The position numbers were made by a program, and so were the translations under genes. Below the pieces are notes generated by a model. The model had not been told where the DNA came from, searched no databases, and worked only from the letters and a program-made list of their open reading frames with translations. Shown piece by piece: positions 59,688-64,000 of a stretch of 64,000 nucleotides of DNA. Location of the stretch: contig NZ_JBBOWV010000001.1 of NCBI RefSeq assembly GCF_038007305.1, positions 2,098,501 to 2,162,500 of the forward strand. Reading direction: 5' to 3'. The stretch is from Solibacillus sp. FSL W7-1436. GTDB taxonomy: Bacteria; Bacillota; Bacilli; Bacillales_A; Planococcaceae. The number at the start of each line of letters is the position of its first letter. The first letter of the stretch is position 1.

Positions 59688-61340
59688 ATGGAAAAGTTAC
59701 TATCAGTTTGCATGATTGTTAAAAATGAAGAGAAGGTATTAGGTAGATGCCTGGAATCGATTAAAGGAATTACGGATGAGATTATTGTTGTAGATACAGG
59801 TTCTACTGATAACACAAAAAATATCGCTTTTGAATATACAGATAAAGTATTTGACTATCGATGGGAAGATGATTTTTCAAAAGCAAGAAATTTTGCTGCT
59901 AGTAAAGCAAATGGTGAATGGATTTTAGTAATGGATGCTGATGAGTTTGTTGATCGGGAAAGCTTTATAATATTTAGAACTAATCTCCAAAGTAGGTTAG
60001 TTAAAGAGAATATATTTTTTGTGCAAATCGTTAACTTTCTTGGGAAAGATGGAAGTAGCACATCGTTAAACTATCATGAAAGACTATATAAAAATGATGG
60101 TACGATAAGTTATTGTCGTAGCATTCATGAATTATTAAAACACGAAAATAGCTTGGAGATAAGAGGGAAAATCGATCTACAAATCTTTCATTCAGGATAT
60201 ATGTCATCAATTGTAAATGAAAAAAATAAATCTGAACGAAATTTAAAACTTCTAAAATCAATTAAGGAAAAAGAAGGAATTGATTATTATTTTTTGGGAA
60301 ATGAATATTATTCATTACGTGATTTTGATAAAGCAATCTCATACTATAAGAAAGGTTATCAACTAAAGGAAAATATTTATTATGAATGGGTTCAAAAGTT
60401 ATTAATAAGACTTATTCATTGTTTGCATTATACAAATAGAGATCAAGAAGCAATGGATATTATAGCTTCATGTGAAGATTTATTTTCGAGTACAGTAGAT
60501 TTTAAATTTTTAAAAGGAAAAATGTATGCAAATGAGTGGAAAAATGAAGAAGCAATTAATATTTTTGAGTTTATATTGAACAATAGAGAGAAATTACATG
60601 CAGAATTAAGTTTTGATTATTTAGAACAATTACCACATAGATATCTTGGTGAGCTCTATGAAAGAGAAGGAAAATTTGAACAAGCTGTATTAAATTATTC
60701 AAGATTTTTAGCATTAAATGAAAATGATGATAAAAGATGGAGTAGTTTAATCACTTTATTATCAAAATATCATTCAAAAGACGATTTATTCCTGTTTATT
60801 CAAAATAATGTATTATCTAGGAATACAATGACTGTATTAAGATTAGTCAAGATATTATTAGCTTCTCAAAATATAAAAGTACAGCGTTTAATTAATGTAT
60901 ATGATTTTAAAGATCAACTAACATCCGTTGAGAAAGAGGCAGTAAAAGTCAAATATATGTTTTTGCAAAAAGATTACGAACGAGTAGTTAGGAAAATTAA
61001 TCAAAACTCACTCACATATTTAAATGCACTATTAGCGACACAAATTTTTAATATAAATGATTTAATTTTATTAACATTAAAAATTAATGATTCAAAATAC
61101 AAAACACTTGTAAGCGAGATAAAGATAAATCCCGACATTTCAAACTTATTAAATCTCTTATTTTTAAGCGAAAGAACAAAATTATCTAGCAATGAAGTGG
61201 CGGTATTCACAAAACTTTATAAACAAGCAATTACACTTAATGATACTGATTTAGAAAAAATTTTCCTAAGAAAAACATCATTATTAACTAAAGAAACTCA
61301 ATTGAAAATAAAAATAAAAATAAAAAATTATTTAATGTAA
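59688..61340 (+). CDS. Family 2 glycosyltransferase with TPR-like C-terminal region
   Basis: 550 residues from the ATG at 59688, with GGGGAG seven bases upstream; a GTG at 59673 would overlap that site. The GT-A domain (about 1-200) shows LSVCMIVKNEEKVLGRCLESI, VVDTGSTDNT and the metal-binding VMDADEFVD, then HERLYKNDGTISYCRSIHELL. From about 205 to 550 the chain is helical with TPR-like units (YFLGNEYYSLRDFDKAISYYKKGYQL, LGELYEREGKFEQAVLNYSRFLALN). Such proteins beside hag often glycosylate flagellin on Ser/Thr, with TPRs binding the target; this is inference from position. Codon use is much more AT-rich than the flagellar genes, suggesting acquisition. Confidence 0.82.
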   Translation: MEKLLSVCMIVKNEEKVLGRCLESIKGITDEIIVVDTGSTDNTKNIAFEYTDKVFDYRWEDDFSKARNFAASKANGEWILVMDADEFVDRESFIIFRTNLQSRLVKENIFFVQIVNFLGKDGSSTSLNYHERLYKNDGTISYCRSIHELLKHENSLEIRGKIDLQIFHSGYMSSIVNEKNKSERNLKLLKSIKEKEGIDYYFLGNEYYSLRDFDKAISYYKKGYQLKENIYYEWVQKLLIRLIHCLHYTNRDQEAMDIIASCEDLFSSTVDFKFLKGKMYANEWKNEEAINIFEFILNNREKLHAELSFDYLEQLPHRYLGELYEREGKFEQAVLNYSRFLALNENDDKRWSSLITLLSKYHSKDDLFLFIQNNVLSRNTMTVLRLVKILLASQNIKVQRLINVYDFKDQLTSVEKEAVKVKYMFLQKDYERVVRKINQNSLTYLNALLATQIFNINDLILLTLKINDSKYKTLVSEIKINPDISNLLNLLFLSERTKLSSNEVAVFTKLYKQAITLNDTDLEKIFLRKTSLLTKETQLKIKIKIKNYLM

Positions 61341-61351
61341 ACCAGAAGTTT

Positions 61352-61549
61352 TTAGGCATTGTTTCCACTGTCCAAGCTTTTCAGACCAGTCATTTTTTTC
61401 CTTTCAGATGCTTTAGCCTGATTTTTTGTCTGAAAATGAATTGCTTCAAAAGCGATGTTTTCTTCTCCGATATGCACTTCATAAAATGTAAGTGCATTAA
61501 TTCTTTCTTGAATATGTGTCATTCCATTCGTAATGTAATTATAAAACAC
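61352..61549 (-). CDS. Possible small gene or gene remnant
   Basis: A 65-codon minus-strand frame (…FYEVHIGEENIAFEAIHFQ… ending near LDSGNNA) has a protein-like composition in its C-terminal two-thirds but no good ribosome binding site and no family I recognise. It could be the decayed end of a transferred gene. The rest of 61341-61906 is AT-rich with no other element I can support. Confidence 0.25.
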   Translation of the reverse strand: MFYNYITNGMTHIQERINALTFYEVHIGEENIAFEAIHFQTKNQAKASERKKMTGLKSLDSGNNA

Positions 61550-61906
61550 TATTATATGGAAAAATCAGAATTAACGTTTGACCAAATCATTGATTGTCAC
61601 AACCTGTTTCATTACTCGAGTGATTAATGACTAGTTATCGTTAAAAAGGCGTCTTTAAAATGATGAGTAGATTTCAAAACGAATAATTCATGTTTTAAAT
61701 AGAGATTGTTGATGTTTAAGTTTTAGAGGTGTAGATGCATCTCTCCCGTATGGTTGAGTGTTAATTTCCCATTGTTTATGATATGAGAAGGCGCTCTATT
61801 TTATTTCTTACAAACCTTAAGGCTCGTATTATGAAACTAACTATTAAATGTAAATAGGTCCTTTTTGAGAATAATTAAATTATAAAAAAGAAAGTAGGAT
61901 TTTTAA

Positions 61907-63319
61907 GTGATTGTAGATATTGTCCTTGGTAGAGCTATTGGCCGCGGGGGACTAGAAAAAGTTTTGACGATAGTTAGTAATGAACTAAAAAATCGCGGTC
62001 ATCGTGTTAGAGTATGTCAAATGTTTGAACCGGATTTTAAGGATTGGACGGAAACATTACCAGAAATTCATTACTATTGTAGACGGAATATTGATTCTAA
62101 ACAGCCTACTAATATTAATCAGATGGCAATAGGATATAGTGAACTTATAACACAGATTGGAATACCGGATATAGTTCTAGCAACTCACACACCAATATTT
62201 GGTGCAGTTTGTAAAATGGCATTTAGTTCCCTAGAAATTAAGTGTCCTCCAATTATCTCCTGGTTGCATGGACCACCAGAAGCATATGGAGGTAGTGGAT
62301 TATTAAAATATTGTGATGCTCATCTCGCTATTTCACATAGTATTTCTAAAAAAATTGAAAATGTTATTGGAGCCAAGACATCTATTCATTATGTCGGGAA
62401 TCCTGTGAATATTGATGAGTCGAATATAATATATAGACCAAAATATATTTATGAATTTCTCTATATTGGACGTTTAAATAATAACGAGAAAAGATTAGAT
62501 ATAATGTTTAGGGCTATGAGTAAATTAAGAGGAAATTGGAGACTACATATATATGGAGACGGACCAAACAAAAATGAATTGAAAATATTGGCTAATAGGC
62601 TCGGAATTAACAATAGAGTTAAATGGCATGGGTGGAAGGAAAATCCATGGGAAGAAATAAAAGAAGCCTCATTATTACTGTTATCTTCCGATATTGAAGG
62701 TTTTGGTCTAGTCTTAATCGAAGCATTATCAAGAGGTATTCCAGTTTTATCTACAAATTGTGATGGACCAAAAGAAATAATCCAAGAAGGTATAAATGGA
62801 TGGCTTTATCAAGTTAGGGATATTTCAACTTTATACAAAAAACTTCAAGAAATAATAAATGGAGATATAAACCTACCGGAAATAAAGATTTGTCGGGAGT
62901 CAGTACTTCATTATAGCCCTCAGATTGTAGTGAATTCTATAGAAGAAATCTTGAAAACTTATTATTTAAAAGACAAAATTGAAAAAGAAATTTCGTTAGT
63001 CCCCGATCTTTCTGAAGAGGACAAGGCACAGCTAATTTTTGAATTAGTAATAGAAAACCAACTTAATATAAATGTGCTGTTTTCAATTATTCAGAAAAAT
63101 TTTTCAAATGATGTTAAAAGCACATGGCTAACAAGAATTGGAGTATTATTTTGGGAACATCAATTATTTGATTATGTTATTCCTACGTTTCAAAAGGCAA
63201 TTGAATATAATCCGAATAACGATGATGCACTTTTAAATTTAGGGTATGTATTAAGAAATATTGGTGAAGAAGAACTTGCATTAAGTTATTTAAATAAAGT
63301 GAAGAATATTAATAACTAA
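61907..63319 (+). CDS. Family 4 glycosyltransferase with C-terminal TPR unit
   Basis: 470 residues from a GTG start (AGTAGGA upstream). GT-B fold: IVDIVLGRAIGRGGLEKVLTIVSNELKNRGHRV at the N-terminus, ISWLHGPPEAYGGSG, AISHSISKKIENVIG, then FLYIGRLNNNEKRLDIMFRAMSKL, LYGDGP-type IYGDGPNKNEL and the donor-site LLLSSDIEGFGLVLIEALSRGIPVLSTNCDGPKEII. A tetratricopeptide-like unit closes the protein (AIEYNPNNDDALLNLGYVLRNIGEEELALSYL). Likely second enzyme of a flagellin or surface glycan pathway with the gene at 59.7 kb. AT-rich like its neighbours. Confidence 0.85.
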   Translation: MIVDIVLGRAIGRGGLEKVLTIVSNELKNRGHRVRVCQMFEPDFKDWTETLPEIHYYCRRNIDSKQPTNINQMAIGYSELITQIGIPDIVLATHTPIFGAVCKMAFSSLEIKCPPIISWLHGPPEAYGGSGLLKYCDAHLAISHSISKKIENVIGAKTSIHYVGNPVNIDESNIIYRPKYIYEFLYIGRLNNNEKRLDIMFRAMSKLRGNWRLHIYGDGPNKNELKILANRLGINNRVKWHGWKENPWEEIKEASLLLLSSDIEGFGLVLIEALSRGIPVLSTNCDGPKEIIQEGINGWLYQVRDISTLYKKLQEIINGDINLPEIKICRESVLHYSPQIVVNSIEEILKTYYLKDKIEKEISLVPDLSEEDKAQLIFELVIENQLNINVLFSIIQKNFSNDVKSTWLTRIGVLFWEHQLFDYVIPTFQKAIEYNPNNDDALLNLGYVLRNIGEEELALSYLNKVKNINN

Positions 63320-63451
63320 TTTAACCAGTATTTTGGACATTTTAAGTAATAAGAGAAGGAAAATGTCCAAAAGACATTTGGTATACATTAGGATACTAAA
63401 GGTTATGGCATAGATTTTATTTATTAAATCTGAAAGGGTGGGACTATAAAG

Positions 63452-63780
63452 ATGACCAATTTATTTGATCAAAATTATTATTCTGGTAATAGTAATTACC
63501 AAGATTACAAATACGATAATCGTTTTTTACAATGGGCTTATGATATTGACTGTTATTTACAACCCCAAACTGTATTAGAGGTTGGGTGTGCGATGGGATA
63601 TTTAGTCCGTACCCTTCGACTATTAGGAATAGACTCATATGGAATTGATATTAGTAGTTATGCTATTCAAAATGCAGATGAACTTGCAAGCCCTTATGTG
63701 GCTACAGCAAACGCAACAGAATGTCCTTTTCAGGGGCCTTTTGATTTGATTGTAGCTTTTGATGTCTTAGAACATATGTA
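63452..63780 (+). pseudogene. SAM-dependent methyltransferase, cut by an insertion sequence
   Basis: The ATG follows AGGGTGGGA. About 109 codons remain: class I methyltransferase motif I VLEVGCAMGYLVRTL, motif II YGIDISSYAI and the FDLIVAFDVLEH segment are intact. The frame then ends at ATG TAA, where TAA comes from the terminal GTAAGC of an inserted element at 63778. The C-terminal half of the fold is missing, so the product is almost certainly inactive unless the element excises. It probably modified a sugar or nucleotide-sugar in the same glycan pathway as the two glycosyltransferases. Confidence 0.8.
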
Positions 63781-63813
63781 AGCCCCCAATCAAACAACGC
63801 ATATAAATGACCT

Positions 63814-63855
63814 GGCACCTCCGGTACGATAAACGTATCATTCTAAGGAGGTGCC
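63814..63855 (+). promoter_or_regulatory. Hairpin sequestering the ribosome binding site of the insertion-sequence ORF
   Basis: GGCACCTCC (63814-63822) is the perfect complement of GGAGGTGCC (63847-63855), with an inner GGTACG/CGTATC helix. The 3' arm contains the AAGGAGGTG ribosome binding site of the ORF at 63862. Transcripts entering from the interrupted gene would fold and hide it. Confidence 0.7.
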
Positions 63856-63861
63856 ATTCTT

Positions 63862-64000
63862 ATGCCAACAAACAAATTAACCATTGTTCCCGTCAAACTC
63901 GATCCTTTTCCAGTTGAAACTTCTTCGATTCATTCTATCCAATACACTACTGAGCCAAGTTGTGTAATTAAAACCGCTGCGGCTGAAATTTCCTTCTTCA
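63862..64000 (+). CDS. First ORF of the insertion sequence (partial)
   Basis: ATG after AAGGAGGTG; 46 codons are visible (MPTNKLTIVPVKLDPF, then PVETSSIHSIQYTTEPSCV, IKTAAAEISFF) before the window ends. I do not recognise a domain in this piece. From its place in an IS66-like element it should be a transposase or accessory transposition protein. Confidence 0.5.
   Translation, partial: MPTNKLTIVPVKLDPFPVETSSIHSIQYTTEPSCVIKTAAAEISFF

Larger units (their letters stand above)
63778..64000 (+). mobile_element. Left end of an insertion sequence (IS66-like ends), continuing past the window
   Basis: The methyltransferase homology stops abruptly at GTAAGCCCCC, which resembles IS66-family termini (GTAA start). 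An 84-base leader precedes an ORF beginning at 63862 that runs out of the window. Base composition shifts from AT-rich to balanced at the junction. The right end and target duplication are outside the window, so the family is tentative. Confidence 0.65.

Overview
The window comes from a low-GC, motile, naturally competent, S-layer-bearing member of the Bacillales, most like Solibacillus or Lysinibacillus (Planococcaceae). This rests on a dense set of S-layer-homology (SLH) proteins, a csaB/SecA2/SlaP S-layer assembly set, and a gene order from 43 kb to 59.6 kb that matches Bacillus subtilis tagO - LCP protein - yvyE - degS - degU - yviA - comFA - comFC - yvyF - flgM - flgN - flgK - flgL - yviE - fliW - csrA - hag. 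No database search was possible, so the genus is an inference.

Region 1 (1-27.5 kb) is a cell-surface island. It holds two tandem S-layer-type proteins (288-3062, 3238-6156) and seven more SLH-anchored proteins. Their attached domains are a glucuronyl-C5-epimerase-like barrel, a CAP domain, an NlpC/P60 peptidase, an amidase with SH3 domains, a glucosaminidase and a phosphodiester glycosidase; one has SLH domains only. A 1345-residue secreted repeat protein without a visible anchor sits among them, along with an O-antigen-ligase-like membrane protein. Region 2 (28-39.2 kb) holds a NERD protein, csaB with a glycosyltransferase and a flippase (secondary cell wall polymer synthesis, the ligand of SLH domains), a TetR regulator, a C-terminal processing protease, brnQ with two CodY-like boxes, and two NlpC/P60 hydrolases. 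Region 3 (39.4-46.3 kb) holds slaP and secA2, then tagO, an LCP ligase and a YigZ protein. Region 4 (46.4-53.2 kb) is degSU, degV and comFA-comFC. Region 5 (53.2-59.6 kb) is the late flagellar cluster ending in hag. Region 6 (59.7-64 kb) is AT-rich, with two TPR-containing glycosyltransferases and a methyltransferase cut by an insertion sequence, probably a flagellin glycosylation locus.

The least ordinary things are three. (1) The flagellin gene is split near its 3' end by an ORF-less group I intron; without splicing the product lacks the last 37 residues. (2) Eight intergenic arrays of short degenerate motifs recur at a 21-bp period (two helical turns), always beyond the 3' end of a gene; three sequence classes share a TTATTAG or GTAGAA core. 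(3) A multi-hairpin element of about 185 nt lies between a sigma-D-type promoter and flgM. Other regulatory structure includes a CsrA-type hairpin in the hag leader, WalR-type boxes near wall hydrolases, a terminator-like hairpin before csaB, and an insertion sequence whose first ORF has its ribosome binding site buried in a hairpin.
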